Source: an uncultured Flavobacteriaceae bacterium (GTDB taxonomy: Bacteria; Bacteroidota; Bacteroidia; Flavobacteriales; Flavobacteriaceae). Taken from it: a stretch of 64,000 nucleotides of DNA. The translations under genes and the position numbers were made by a program. The notes under the pieces were generated by a model. It did no database searches. It saw nothing but the letters and a program-made list of their open reading frames with translations, and was not told the origin of the DNA. Shown here piece after piece: positions 53,761 through 63,024 of the stretch (positions within the stretch are counted from its first letter, which is position 1; every line of letters starts with the position of its first letter). The stretch lies in the NCBI GenBank assembly GCA_947502635.1, contig CANNAN010000005.1, positions 186,001-250,000 on the forward strand, written 5' to 3'.

Positions 53761-54459
53761 TTGAAAAAAATATACCTTTTAATTTTCTTACTTTTTTTTG
53801 TAGAGCTACTGTTTTCTCAAAGAAAATATAATAGGTTTTCGATTGAAGCGGGATATGGATTTAATATACCGATTACCCCTAAAGATGATATTACTGCATC
53901 CGATTATATCTTACCAAACCATATAGATTTAGGAGTCAGGTATATGTTCGATGAATATTTTGGCTTTAAACTGCATTATGCTAATGATAGATTTCGAGAT
54001 AAAAAAAATAAAAATATAGGGAATGGCTATCACAGGCTAGGAATAGAAGCTGTTTATAACTTAAGCAATAGGCTCGATTTACTCAATAATAATTTTAATA
54101 TCCTTTTTCATGCTGGAATTGGTGTGACTTATGCTTTCCCCGAGTCGATTAGACGATTTAAAAATGGAGGTGAATTTACATTTGAATTAACCCCTTACAA
54201 CACCAAAAGATATGAAAGAATAGGAAACCTCATTTTTGGCTTAACGCCACAGTTTAGGTTATCAGACGATATGGCTTTAACTTTTGATATGGTTTATATC
54301 ATTAACACACAACAACAATATTCCTATAGTGGAGAATTATTATATATAAACAGAAAAAAGGTTCAGGGAAACTTTGTGAATTTTACTGTTGGTCTTCAAT
54401 TTTATTTGGGTAAAGAAAGAAGGCATGCAGATTGGTATTATAATAGTAGAAAATATTAA
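53761..54459 (+). CDS. Outer-membrane beta-barrel protein leading the polysaccharide operon
   Basis: The 232-aa product has a signal peptide (IFLLFFVELLFSQRK), then amphipathic strands with turns: FSIEAGYGFNIPI, HIDLGVRYMFDEYFGFKLHY, ILFHAGIGVTYAF, GLTPQFRLSDDMALTFDMVY, NFTVGLQFYLG. It reads as an eight-stranded OmpX/OmpA-like barrel. The start is TTG 53761, required for the signal peptide. It lies 9 bp before gmd, so it is probably the first gene of the surface-polysaccharide operon; a role in export or surface display is inferred from position only. Confidence 0.78.
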   Translation: MKKIYLLIFLLFFVELLFSQRKYNRFSIEAGYGFNIPITPKDDITASDYILPNHIDLGVRYMFDEYFGFKLHYANDRFRDKKNKNIGNGYHRLGIEAVYNLSNRLDLLNNNFNILFHAGIGVTYAFPESIRRFKNGGEFTFELTPYNTKRYERIGNLIFGLTPQFRLSDDMALTFDMVYIINTQQQYSYSGELLYINRKKVQGNFVNFTVGLQFYLGKERRHADWYYNSRKY

Positions 54460-54468
54460 ATATTTATA

Positions 54469-55590
54469 ATGAGTAAAATAAAAGTAGCCTTAATAACAGG
54501 GGTGACCGGTCAAGACGGTGCGTATTTAAGTGAGTTTTTATTAAAGAAAAATTATATAGTTCACGGTATTAAAAGGAGATCCTCTCAGTTTAATACAGAT
54601 AGAATAGATCATTTATATCAAGATCCTCATATTGAACACAGGAATTTTATTTTGCATTATGGAGATATGACAGATAGCTCTAATTTAATTCGTTTAATAA
54701 AAGAAATACAGCCTGATGAGATTTATAATTTAGCAGCAATGAGCCATGTTAGAGTTTCTTTTGATATTCCAGAATATACGGGTAATGCAGATGGTTTAGG
54801 GACTCTTCGTGTTCTGGATGCTGTACGTCTTTTAGGTTTAGAAAATAAAACACGCATTTATCAAGCATCGACATCCGAATTATATGGTAAAGTACAGGAA
54901 GTGCCACAATCTGAAACCACGCCGTTCTATCCAAGAAGCCCATATGCAGTAGCAAAAATATATGCTTATTGGATTACGGTAAATTATAGGGAAGCTTATA
55001 ATATGTTTGCTTGCAATGGTATTTTATTCAATCATGAATCTCCTTTAAGAGGGGAAACTTTTGTTACTAGAAAAATTACCAGAGCAGCGACAAGAATAGC
55101 GATTGGCTTACAGGATAAACTATATTTAGGTAACTTAGATGCTAAAAGAGATTGGGGACATGCAAAAGATTATGTAGAAATGATGTGGATGATTTTGCAA
55201 GCGGAAGAGCCAGAAGATTGGGTTATAGCTACAGGAAAGACAACATCGGTTAGAGATTTTGTTATATTAAGTTTTAGGGAATTGGGGATAGAGTTGCATT
55301 TTAAAGGTAAGGGAATTGAAGAAAAAGCATATATAAAATCATGTTCGAATTCAAAATACCAAGTAGGTATTGACAAAGAAATTCTATCTATTGATCCTAA
55401 ATATTACAGACCAACAGAAGTCGATCTTCTAGTAGGAGATCCTACTAAAGCTAAAACAAAATTAGGGTGGGAATCAAAGCACACGCTAAAAGATCTTATA
55501 AGTGATATGGTTCAAAGTGATTTAGACCTTATGAAAAAAGAGCAATACCTTAAGGAAGGGAGCTATACAACATTGAATTATTATGAGTAG
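54469..55590 (+). CDS. gmd: GDP-mannose 4,6-dehydratase
   Basis: The 373-aa short-chain dehydrogenase converts GDP-D-mannose to GDP-4-keto-6-deoxy-D-mannose. Seen: the NADP-binding [30 protein letters not shown], the active-site YxxxK in [12 protein letters not shown] (near 158-162), [17 protein letters not shown] and [17 protein letters not shown], all GMD hallmarks. The stop overlaps the fcl start (55583-55590), so the two are translationally coupled. Confidence 0.96.
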   Translation: MSKIKVALITGVTGQDGAYLSEFLLKKNYIVHGIKRRSSQFNTDRIDHLYQDPHIEHRNFILHYGDMTDSSNLIRLIKEIQPDEIYNLAAMSHVRVSFDIPEYTGNADGLGTLRVLDAVRLLGLENKTRIYQASTSELYGKVQEVPQSETTPFYPRSPYAVAKIYAYWITVNYREAYNMFACNGILFNHESPLRGETFVTRKITRAATRIAIGLQDKLYLGNLDAKRDWGHAKDYVEMMWMILQAEEPEDWVIATGKTTSVRDFVILSFRELGIELHFKGKGIEEKAYIKSCSNSKYQVGIDKEILSIDPKYYRPTEVDLLVGDPTKAKTKLGWESKHTLKDLISDMVQSDLDLMKKEQYLKEGSYTTLNYYE

Positions 55591-56548
55591 TATAATAAAT
55601 AAAGATATTAAAATATATATAGCGGGTCATAAAGGTATGGTAGGTTCTGCAGTATGCAGAGCTTTAAAAGAACAGGGTTTTACTAATTTAATAATAAAAT
55701 CTAGTAAAGATTTAGATTTGCGAAGTCAGGAACTGGTAAATAAATTTATATCTGTTGAGAAACCAGAAATAATTATTGATGCCGCAGCTGTTGTTGGAGG
55801 GATATTGGCAAATGATCAATACCCCTATCAATTTTTAATGCAAAATATGCAAATACAGAATAATTTAATTCATGCTGCACATCATTATAATGTTAAAAAG
55901 TTTATTTTTTTAGGTAGTTCTTGTATCTATCCAAAATTGGCATCACAACCTATAAATGAAGACTCATTATTAACGGCCAGTTTAGAACCTACCAATCAAT
56001 GGTATGCGATTGCTAAAATTTCTGGTGTAAAACTTTGTGAAGCAATCCGTAAGCAGTTTAATAAAGATTTTGTCAGCTTAATGCCTACAAATTTGTATGG
56101 TCCTTTTGATAATTTCGATTTGAAAACTTCCCATGTTCTACCAGCTATGATAAGAAAGTTTCATGAAGCTAAATTAAATGATAATGAAGATGTTTTATTA
56201 TGGGGTAGCGGAAAACCTATGCGTGAATTTTTGCATGTAGACGATATGGCAAAAGCAGTCGTTTTTGCGATTGAAAACAAGCTGCCTGACTATTTATATA
56301 ATATTGGATTGGGTCAAGATATTTTAATTAGCGACTTGGCGAATTTAATTCAAAAAATTGTTGGCCATAAAGGGAAAATAGTGTGGGACTCGTCAAAACC
56401 AGATGGAACACCTCGAAAACTTCTAGATGTCTCTAGAATAAATACACTAGGCTGGAAAGCTCAAATAAATTTAAAGGCTGGAATAGAAGATACTTATAAA
56501 TGGTATTGCAATAATGTTGAGAATATTAAAGAAGTTTCTATAAAATAA
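55583..56548 (+). CDS. fcl: GDP-L-fucose synthase
   Basis: The 321-aa epimerase-reductase turns GDP-4-keto-6-deoxymannose into GDP-L-fucose. Motifs: [16 protein letters not shown] (NADP binding), [20 protein letters not shown], catalytic Tyr141 and Lys145 in [24 protein letters not shown] and [12 protein letters not shown]. It overlaps gmd by 8 bases. Together they provide an L-fucose donor, so fucose (or a 6-deoxy derivative) is expected in the polysaccharide made by this locus. Confidence 0.96.
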   Translation: MSSIINKDIKIYIAGHKGMVGSAVCRALKEQGFTNLIIKSSKDLDLRSQELVNKFISVEKPEIIIDAAAVVGGILANDQYPYQFLMQNMQIQNNLIHAAHHYNVKKFIFLGSSCIYPKLASQPINEDSLLTASLEPTNQWYAIAKISGVKLCEAIRKQFNKDFVSLMPTNLYGPFDNFDLKTSHVLPAMIRKFHEAKLNDNEDVLLWGSGKPMREFLHVDDMAKAVVFAIENKLPDYLYNIGLGQDILISDLANLIQKIVGHKGKIVWDSSKPDGTPRKLLDVSRINTLGWKAQINLKAGIEDTYKWYCNNVENIKEVSIK

Positions 56549-56602
56549 AGAAGCTTTTAAGATTACGTTAAAATCCTAAATTTTATAAAAAGATAGTTTC
56601 TA

Positions 56603-57889
56603 TTGATAAATATTACTAAATATTTAAAAAAGAATTTTGCGGTTTCCGTAGTTAAGATGATTGTAGTATCATCGGTTACGCTGCTTTTATTACCGTTGAT
56701 AATTAAGAGGTTAGGTCTTGAATTGTATGGCGTAATTAGCCTTACTTTATTGTTTAGTGGTGTTTGTTCTCTTGTAGATTTAGGCTTGTCCAAGGCTGTA
56801 GTTTTATTGAGTGGAGAGAAGAAAATTTCTGAAAACAGGATCGTTTCTTCGGCGCTGTATATTAATATTTTTATAATAGGAATTTTATCTTTTGTTTTTG
56901 TGTTATTACAAGTGTTTTCAGTTGATTTACTTGGGAGTGATTTAAATATTGATAAAACTAATAAGTTTATATTACTTAATGCAGGGTTTTTACTATTGGT
57001 TTTAATGCTTTTAAATAATTTATGCAGAGCAGTTTTAGAAGCAAATTATAAAATACACATTGTTAATTTAACTTTAACATTATACACCCCTATTTTATAT
57101 TTAACCATATACATATTAAGTTTTTTTACAAAAAAAATGACAGTTTATGTATTAACACCTCTCGTATTAACCTTATTACTGTTTTTGTTTTACATAGTGT
57201 ATATAAGAATGATGACATCTGTTAAAATTGTAAGAGTTGTTAAGGGGAATGTAATTTATGTTTTAAAAAAATCATTTGCATTTTTAAATATAGGCCTCAT
57301 TATAAGTATGATAATGCCTTTAATGCGATATGTATTTATTCTTATGGTCGCTAATTTGGAACTTTATGCTGTGTTTGATTTGACCTTTAAAATAGCCTTA
57401 TTGGCAAATAGCTTTATTTTATCTATAGCATCGCCAATGTTTGCTGTTTTCTCTAAAGAAATAAAAACCAATTCTAAAAAGATGGTTAGAGTGGCATACA
57501 ATATATTTTATGCATCAATAGGAGTATATGTCGCAATAATTATAGGCTACTATTTTCTTGGGAACTACTTTCTTGTGTTTTTAAATTTAGACGAAAAATA
57601 TATTGGTCTTTTGTATAATGTTACATATGTATTAATAATGTCTTTAGGAAGTGTTGCCATAGTTGAGATATTTTATAGGTATTTTTTAGGAAACGATCAA
57701 TTAACCGTAGCTTTTTTGTTAAAACTGATTGTTCCAGTTTTTGGCATTGTTTCGTTTTTTTTACTTAGAGATTTTGATTTAATATACAGACTTATATATT
57801 CTTATGGAATAGGCTTAAGTATAAGTGCTATAGCTACAGTTATTAGCTTTGTTATTAATAATAAGACTAAAACTTCTGTTGTAATATGA
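56603..57889 (+). CDS. Oligosaccharide flippase (Wzx-like)
   Basis: The 428-aa polytopic membrane protein has about twelve helices of the polysaccharide-biosynthesis (MATE/MOP) type. It starts NFAVSVVKMIVVSSVTLLLL with the early RLGLELYGVISLTLLFSGV segment common in Wzx proteins. It should move lipid-linked repeat units to the outer face of the inner membrane. The start is TTG 56603; the first in-frame ATG is 19 codons further and would cut into helix 1. Its stop overlaps the next start by 4 bases (ATGA at 57886). Confidence 0.86.
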   Translation: MINITKYLKKNFAVSVVKMIVVSSVTLLLLPLIIKRLGLELYGVISLTLLFSGVCSLVDLGLSKAVVLLSGEKKISENRIVSSALYINIFIIGILSFVFVLLQVFSVDLLGSDLNIDKTNKFILLNAGFLLLVLMLLNNLCRAVLEANYKIHIVNLTLTLYTPILYLTIYILSFFTKKMTVYVLTPLVLTLLLFLFYIVYIRMMTSVKIVRVVKGNVIYVLKKSFAFLNIGLIISMIMPLMRYVFILMVANLELYAVFDLTFKIALLANSFILSIASPMFAVFSKEIKTNSKKMVRVAYNIFYASIGVYVAIIIGYYFLGNYFLVFLNLDEKYIGLLYNVTYVLIMSLGSVAIVEIFYRYFLGNDQLTVAFLLKLIVPVFGIVSFFLLRDFDLIYRLIYSYGIGLSISAIATVISFVINNKTKTSVVI

Positions 57890-59157
57890 TTTTAGCTTTA
57901 GCTGGTTTTTATATTATTGCCTTAATCTTAGCAGTTAGAAATCCTACTTTCTTTTTACTATTTTATATACTAGCTACAACTAAGTTTTTAGGATTTATAG
58001 ATCCTTCATCTTTTGTCATTGGAGGTTTGGAAATTGGATATTTTGGACTTAATATCATTGCTATTTTTAGTGTTTTTTTTCATAAAAAATGGTATATGAT
58101 GCCTCATAAGATACAATGGTTTATTTATTTTGTACTACTTATGCTAGTGTATGGTATTGTTAAGCCTTTTTTAGATAATAACTCTTCCCTATTTCTTGCT
58201 TTTATGGCGAGTAAAGAAACGTGGTTCTACTTTCTTTTTTTATATGTGGTAGTATACAGAGATAGGATAAACAATAAACAGCTTTTAAAGACTATTAAAT
58301 TTTTAGGTATATACTTGAGTAGCGTATACATTATTGGAAAAATTTCATTACAGTTAGTTCCTCCTATATATCATAATGAAAATTTTGTCCGAACATTTTT
58401 TCCTACATACATAAGTTTGGCCATATTTATTTATGCTATTAGAATAAAGTTTGATGAAATAAGGAGTCTGAAAGATAGGATTATAATTTTAATGCTATTT
58501 CTAGGTCTTGTTTTAGCAGGGCACCTTAGTTTAACAATTATGACAGCAATTGGGTTCGTTCTGTATAAATATGTTTATGACAAAAAACTACAATTCAATA
58601 AATTCGTTATCAGTCGTTTTATCTTTATTACAATTCTAAGTGTTTCGATGACCTTAATTACTGTTAGTGGCTTATATGAAAGAATAGCCAATAATGTAGA
58701 AAGTATTATTAGCGGAGAAGACAATGCTTTAAGTTCCAGAGATATTTATAATGAATTTAGGTGGGAAGCTATTGAAAAACAAAAAGAACTTGGATATGGT
58801 TTTATTCATCAGTCTTCAAGTTTTATGAAAGATATTAAAATTTTAGGGGCTAATAGGTTTATGGAACGTTTTACAGTAATAGATTCAGGATATGTAGATC
58901 TACTTATTAAATTTGGAGCTATTGGTACTATTTTTATTATGATTACCTTAATTATATACTACTCTCAAGGTTTTTTTGTGGCTTATAAAAATCCCTTATC
59001 GTTAGCGATGTCCATTTATTTAATGCAGTATGTATTTATAAATTATACATGGTCTGTTTTCACTTTTGCCCATGGTATTGTACCTGGTGTTATAGCATTT
59101 TATTTTTTAATAACAAGTAACCAGAATACGGTCGAAATAGAAACCAGTAATAACTAA
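57886..59157 (+). CDS. O-antigen polymerase-like (Wzy) membrane protein
   Basis: The 423-aa membrane protein has about ten to twelve helices and one large hydrophilic loop (about 260-320, with ISGEDNALSSRDIYNEFRWE and IKILGANRFMERFTVIDSGY) near the C-terminus. This is the layout of O-antigen polymerases and ligases. Sequence identity in this group is low, so Wzy is assigned from topology and position between flippase and glycosyltransferase. It overlaps the flippase by 4 bases, and its stop shares one base with the next ATG (TAATG). Confidence 0.8.
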   Translation: MILALAGFYIIALILAVRNPTFFLLFYILATTKFLGFIDPSSFVIGGLEIGYFGLNIIAIFSVFFHKKWYMMPHKIQWFIYFVLLMLVYGIVKPFLDNNSSLFLAFMASKETWFYFLFLYVVVYRDRINNKQLLKTIKFLGIYLSSVYIIGKISLQLVPPIYHNENFVRTFFPTYISLAIFIYAIRIKFDEIRSLKDRIIILMLFLGLVLAGHLSLTIMTAIGFVLYKYVYDKKLQFNKFVISRFIFITILSVSMTLITVSGLYERIANNVESIISGEDNALSSRDIYNEFRWEAIEKQKELGYGFIHQSSSFMKDIKILGANRFMERFTVIDSGYVDLLIKFGAIGTIFIMITLIIYYSQGFFVAYKNPLSLAMSIYLMQYVFINYTWSVFTFAHGIVPGVIAFYFLITSNQNTVEIETSNN

Positions 59158-60236
59158 TGTCAGCAAAAGTTTTATACATATTGTCTTCTTTTAATAGGTT
59201 TGGAGGAACCCCCAAAAAAACAATGGATTTAATTAAGGGGTCTTCAAATGAGTGTTATTTATATGTTTGGACTAGTGCGTATTCTAAAGAGTTTAAAGAA
59301 GATTTTGTTAGTGCAGGAGCTCATATTTTTGAAGGAAATTATAAAAGAAATATTTTTAAGCATATAAGTAGTTTATTAAAAATTATTGATGCGTATGATA
59401 TAAAAATCATTCAATCCCAATTCTTTTTTGGAGAATTATTAGCTGGAATATTAAAAAGGTTAAGACCTCAAATAAAACTAATCATAGCCTTTGTTGGTTC
59501 AGCATCTCCTAAAGGGTATAAAAGACGAGTTCTAAATTTAATTTATAATAAAGTAGATGCTTTCGTTTATATTTCTAAATATGTGAAAGAAGAAAAAATA
59601 AAAATTTATCCAAAGCTAAATAAGGCTAATGGGGTTATTATTTATAATGGCACAGAAAAACCAACATATACAAATAAGAACATAGAATCAAATAAAGACG
59701 ATATTATAATTTTATGTGTTTCAAATCTGTCCAAAATAAAAAATATAGATGTTTTAGTAAACTGCTCTGCTATACTTTTAAATAAAAACTATAAAAACAT
59801 AAAATTCCTTGTAGCTGGTGATGGAGCAGAAAGAGAAAGTTTAGAAAAAAGTATTTATGAAAAAGGGTTAACCAATAATTTTAAACTTTTGGGTCACCAA
59901 AAATACATTGGAGACTTATACAAACAGACAAGTATTTTTGTTCACCCATGTTATATTGAAGGTTTTGGTATTGCTGTAGCCGAAGCTATGCTAGAAGAGA
60001 AACCTATTGTTGTGTCTAGAGCAGGTGCCTTACCCGAACTTATCGAAAATGAAAAAACAGGACTTTTAATAAACCCATTTGATGCAAATCAATGGGCAAA
60101 TGCCATTATAAAATTTATAGAAGCACCTGATTATGCTAAAACATTAGCTAAAAACGCAAAACAACATGCTGAGAAAGAGTTTTCGGTAAAGCGATTTGTA
60201 GAAGACTATAATAAACTTTATAAGAGTTTATTTTAA
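59157..60236 (+). CDS. GT4 family glycosyltransferase
   Basis: The 359-aa GT-B glycosyltransferase has an N-terminal [19 protein letters not shown] acceptor-side glycine loop, [17 protein letters not shown], the linker [17 protein letters not shown], and the EX7E nucleotide-sugar motif [16 protein letters not shown]. It adds one sugar to the lipid-linked repeat unit at the cytoplasmic face. Donor and linkage are not readable from the sequence; GDP-fucose from gmd/fcl is a candidate donor for one of the transferases in this locus. Confidence 0.92.
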   Translation: MSAKVLYILSSFNRFGGTPKKTMDLIKGSSNECYLYVWTSAYSKEFKEDFVSAGAHIFEGNYKRNIFKHISSLLKIIDAYDIKIIQSQFFFGELLAGILKRLRPQIKLIIAFVGSASPKGYKRRVLNLIYNKVDAFVYISKYVKEEKIKIYPKLNKANGVIIYNGTEKPTYTNKNIESNKDDIIILCVSNLSKIKNIDVLVNCSAILLNKNYKNIKFLVAGDGAERESLEKSIYEKGLTNNFKLLGHQKYIGDLYKQTSIFVHPCYIEGFGIAVAEAMLEEKPIVVSRAGALPELIENEKTGLLINPFDANQWANAIIKFIEAPDYAKTLAKNAKQHAEKEFSVKRFVEDYNKLYKSLF

Positions 60237-60255
60237 ACTATTTAAGATTCTTAAA

Positions 60256-60774
60256 ATGAGAAAAATTTACTTGTTTTTATATTATGCAATAGGCCAACAT
60301 TTACCCATGCAGCCTTTTCCAGGGTATAAGTTGTTTTATGGCATTAGACGATTTTTAGTAAAACGGATAATAAAAAAATGTGGCGAAAGTGTTGTTGTAA
60401 AAGATCATTGTTATTTTGGAAATGGAGAACGTTTAACAATTGGTAATAGAACCCAATTGGGACAAAATGCCAAACTAGGCGGAGAAATCATTTTAGGAGA
60501 TGATATATTAATGGGACCCGATATTGTAATTATGGCTACGGCCCATGCTTTTGATAGAATTGATATCCCAATTAACCAACAGGGAGCAGCAAAAGAAGAA
60601 CCCGTAAAAATAGGAAATGATGTCTGGATTGGAACCAGAGCTATTATCATGCCAGGAGTAGAAATAGGAGATCATTGTATTATTGCATCAGGTTCTGTTG
60701 TAACAAAGTCATTTCCTGAATTTTGTATTATAGGTGGTGTTCCTGCCAAAGTGATTAAAATGAGAAATGCATAA
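60256..60774 (+). CDS. Hexapeptide-repeat acyltransferase
   Basis: The 172-aa protein has a left-handed beta-helix C-terminal part: [38 protein letters not shown] (with the catalytic His in ATAHAFD), [20 protein letters not shown] and [11 protein letters not shown]. It is of the WbbJ/maltose-acetyltransferase type and likely O-acetylates a sugar in the polysaccharide. The hydrophobic N-terminus ([13 protein letters not shown]) is usual for this subgroup. The TAA stop shares one base with the ATG of the next gene. Confidence 0.9.
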   Translation: MRKIYLFLYYAIGQHLPMQPFPGYKLFYGIRRFLVKRIIKKCGESVVVKDHCYFGNGERLTIGNRTQLGQNAKLGGEIILGDDILMGPDIVIMATAHAFDRIDIPINQQGAAKEEPVKIGNDVWIGTRAIIMPGVEIGDHCIIASGSVVTKSFPEFCIIGGVPAKVIKMRNA

Positions 60775-62033
60775 TGATTCATAAACTCCTAAAATATTTA
60801 CATAATAAATCTTTGGACTATGCTATTATTAATGGCTATGAGGCATTGTTTGAGGGTACATTAAACATAGGAGATATTGACATTTTATTTAAAAAACAAG
60901 ATTTTCTTAAAATTGAAGCTATCTTAAAGGATTTTTGTGAATTAGAAGACTTCAAGATTGTTCAAATATATCATCAAGAAGTGTATGCCAAAAACATTTT
61001 TATTTTTAACCCGAAGACTACCGAATTATTAAATTTAGACATCTACGGGAAACTCCACAGAAAGCAAACAATATTTTTTACAGAAGCTGAGATTTTTGAA
61101 AACCTATCCTCTTATAAAAACGTTAATATACTAACAAGCTATCAAGAATATCTTCATTATTTGCTAAAAAAAATAGATAAAAATGAGATTACAGAAGTGT
61201 CTTTTAACGCTTTAAAAACACTTTTTTTCAAAGAGCAGGCACTATGTGTAAAAGCTGTTCGATCATGCTTTAAAACGCTGTCCTCTATTGTTCTTGAAGC
61301 ATTTGAAACAAATAACAAGAATAAATTAATAGAGCATATTGAAGCTCTTGAAAAGGATATAAAGGTTAATAACAAATTATCTTATAGCGATAAAGTCAAA
61401 AACCAATTTAGAATTCTTAAGCGTATTATAAAACCAACAGGAATAGCTATTTCCTTTCTGGGACCAGATGGTTCTGGGAAATCAACAATAATTAATGGCG
61501 TAAAAAATAAAATGCTACCTTTCAGAAAAACAGCTTATTTTCATTTAAAACCAATTATAACCGATAAGGAAAGTACAAGTATAGCAACAGTTGAGCCTCA
61601 TAAATATGCACCATATTCTAAACTTAAATCTTATACCAAGTTGCTGTTTTTTATTTATCAATATAACTTAGGCTGGTTAAAAAATATATGCACTTTAAAA
61701 ATTAAATCAACTTTAGTAATCTTCGATAGATATTACGATGATTTAATTGTAGACCATAAACGTTATAGGTATGGAGGCTCTAAAAATATAGCGAAATTTA
61801 TACGTATTTTCATTCCCAAGCCAGAACTTTATTTTATTCTTACAGCAGATGCTAATGTTATTTATGGTAGAAAGCAAGAAGTTGAGCATAGCGAATTGCA
61901 AACTCAAATTGAAAATTATAAAAAATTAGCTAATGGGAAGCAATATCATCATATTGATGTGAATAAATTACCTGATGCCATTGTAGATGAGGTGTATACT
62001 ATTTTAATGAAAAAAATGCATGAGAGATATTAG
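60774..62033 (+). CDS. Nucleotidyltransferase-like / thymidylate kinase-like fusion protein
   Basis: The 419-aa product has two parts. The N-terminal part (about 1-120) looks like a minimal nucleotidyltransferase: YAIINGYEALFEGTLNIGDI followed by DILFKKQ, where GDIDILF supplies the Asp-x-Asp pair. The C-terminal part (about 220-419) is a P-loop kinase of the dTMP kinase group, with AISFLGPDGSGKSTIINGVK (about 229-237), LVIFDRYYDDLIVD and a lid-like GRKQEVEHSEL. Such proteins recur in polysaccharide loci; the substrate is unknown and probably not dTMP. It overlaps the next gene by 14 bases. Confidence 0.78.
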   Translation: MIHKLLKYLHNKSLDYAIINGYEALFEGTLNIGDIDILFKKQDFLKIEAILKDFCELEDFKIVQIYHQEVYAKNIFIFNPKTTELLNLDIYGKLHRKQTIFFTEAEIFENLSSYKNVNILTSYQEYLHYLLKKIDKNEITEVSFNALKTLFFKEQALCVKAVRSCFKTLSSIVLEAFETNNKNKLIEHIEALEKDIKVNNKLSYSDKVKNQFRILKRIIKPTGIAISFLGPDGSGKSTIINGVKNKMLPFRKTAYFHLKPIITDKESTSIATVEPHKYAPYSKLKSYTKLLFFIYQYNLGWLKNICTLKIKSTLVIFDRYYDDLIVDHKRYRYGGSKNIAKFIRIFIPKPELYFILTADANVIYGRKQEVEHSELQTQIENYKKLANGKQYHHIDVNKLPDAIVDEVYTILMKKMHERY

Positions 62034-63024
62034 TTTTTTTTCAGAAGATAGGTACTTGTATTTACCTAGTGTAAAAAATCCAAAAGTGATTTTAGCAGTT
62101 AGTGATGCCAAAATTTCTGAAAAAGCATATAAACTGTATAATCCTTTTTCTTTTAAAGGAAAGTTTTTAAAAATAGTAAGTCGGTTTCTATTAGTAAATT
62201 TTAATAGAATTATAATTAGTTTAATAAGGTCTAAACGATATGAAAAATCAGATTTTATAAGCTATCTGGAAAATAAATTAGATGCTAAGTTTATTGTTTC
62301 TATATACCATGCAACAGTTAATGATAAAGTGGTTTTACAATTGCAATCGAATAATAAGATCTATGGCTATTTAAAATTCCCATTAAATAAAACGGGTATA
62401 GCTAACATAAAGATTGAGGAAAAAGCGATCACATTACTTTCTGAGAAAAATATAATTTCCCCTTGTATTTTAATAGACACTTATAAAGAGGTTCCTTATT
62501 TTATTATATCTGAATTAAAGGGGTGTATTGAAAGTTCGACAGATAAAGCTATTGAAAACTTGGTGTTTCAATTTAAAAAGGAAAAAAAGTTTAAGCTCAT
62601 TGAGCATCAGAGAATAAAAGAACTTTATAAAGACATTGAAGCATTACAATTAAAATCATATAAATTAAAAATAGATGCTATTGTTAAAAGTTCGACGGCA
62701 TATTATTACGAGGCTTTTGAGCATGGAGATTTTACGCCTTGGAACATGGTTAAAACAGATCATGGCTTAGTGCCTTTTGATTTTGAGTTTTTTGTTGAAA
62801 ATGGGATAGAGTATTTCGATTTAATAAAATACCATTTTCAAGTAGGTAGACTGCTTAAAAAGAAAAAAGCGAAAGAACTGGCTAGCTATCTTTTTAGTAA
62901 AATACCTGTTCCAGAGATACAGAACGTGGTGTCTTTATTTTTAATAAAAGAAATTATCAGGTTGAAAAAAAACAATGAGTCCTACGAATTTTATGATAAT
63001 ATGTTAAAATTTATTTGTGAATAA
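62020..63024 (+). CDS. Aminoglycoside-phosphotransferase-like kinase
   Basis: The 334-aa product has the phosphotransferase catalytic loop EHGDFTPWNMVK (His near 235, Asp two residues later) and the metal-binding LVPFDFEFF, the pattern of the APH/choline-kinase fold. The N-terminal lobe (YGYLKFPLNKTGIANIKIEE) fits nucleotide binding. It overlaps the preceding kinase-like gene by 14 bases and the following glycosyltransferase by 8, so it belongs to the same operon. It may phosphorylate a sugar, lipid or small alcohol used to decorate the glycan; the substrate is not known. Confidence 0.75.
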   Translation: MRDISFFSEDRYLYLPSVKNPKVILAVSDAKISEKAYKLYNPFSFKGKFLKIVSRFLLVNFNRIIISLIRSKRYEKSDFISYLENKLDAKFIVSIYHATVNDKVVLQLQSNNKIYGYLKFPLNKTGIANIKIEEKAITLLSEKNIISPCILIDTYKEVPYFIISELKGCIESSTDKAIENLVFQFKKEKKFKLIEHQRIKELYKDIEALQLKSYKLKIDAIVKSSTAYYYEAFEHGDFTPWNMVKTDHGLVPFDFEFFVENGIEYFDLIKYHFQVGRLLKKKKAKELASYLFSKIPVPEIQNVVSLFLIKEIIRLKKNNESYEFYDNMLKFICE

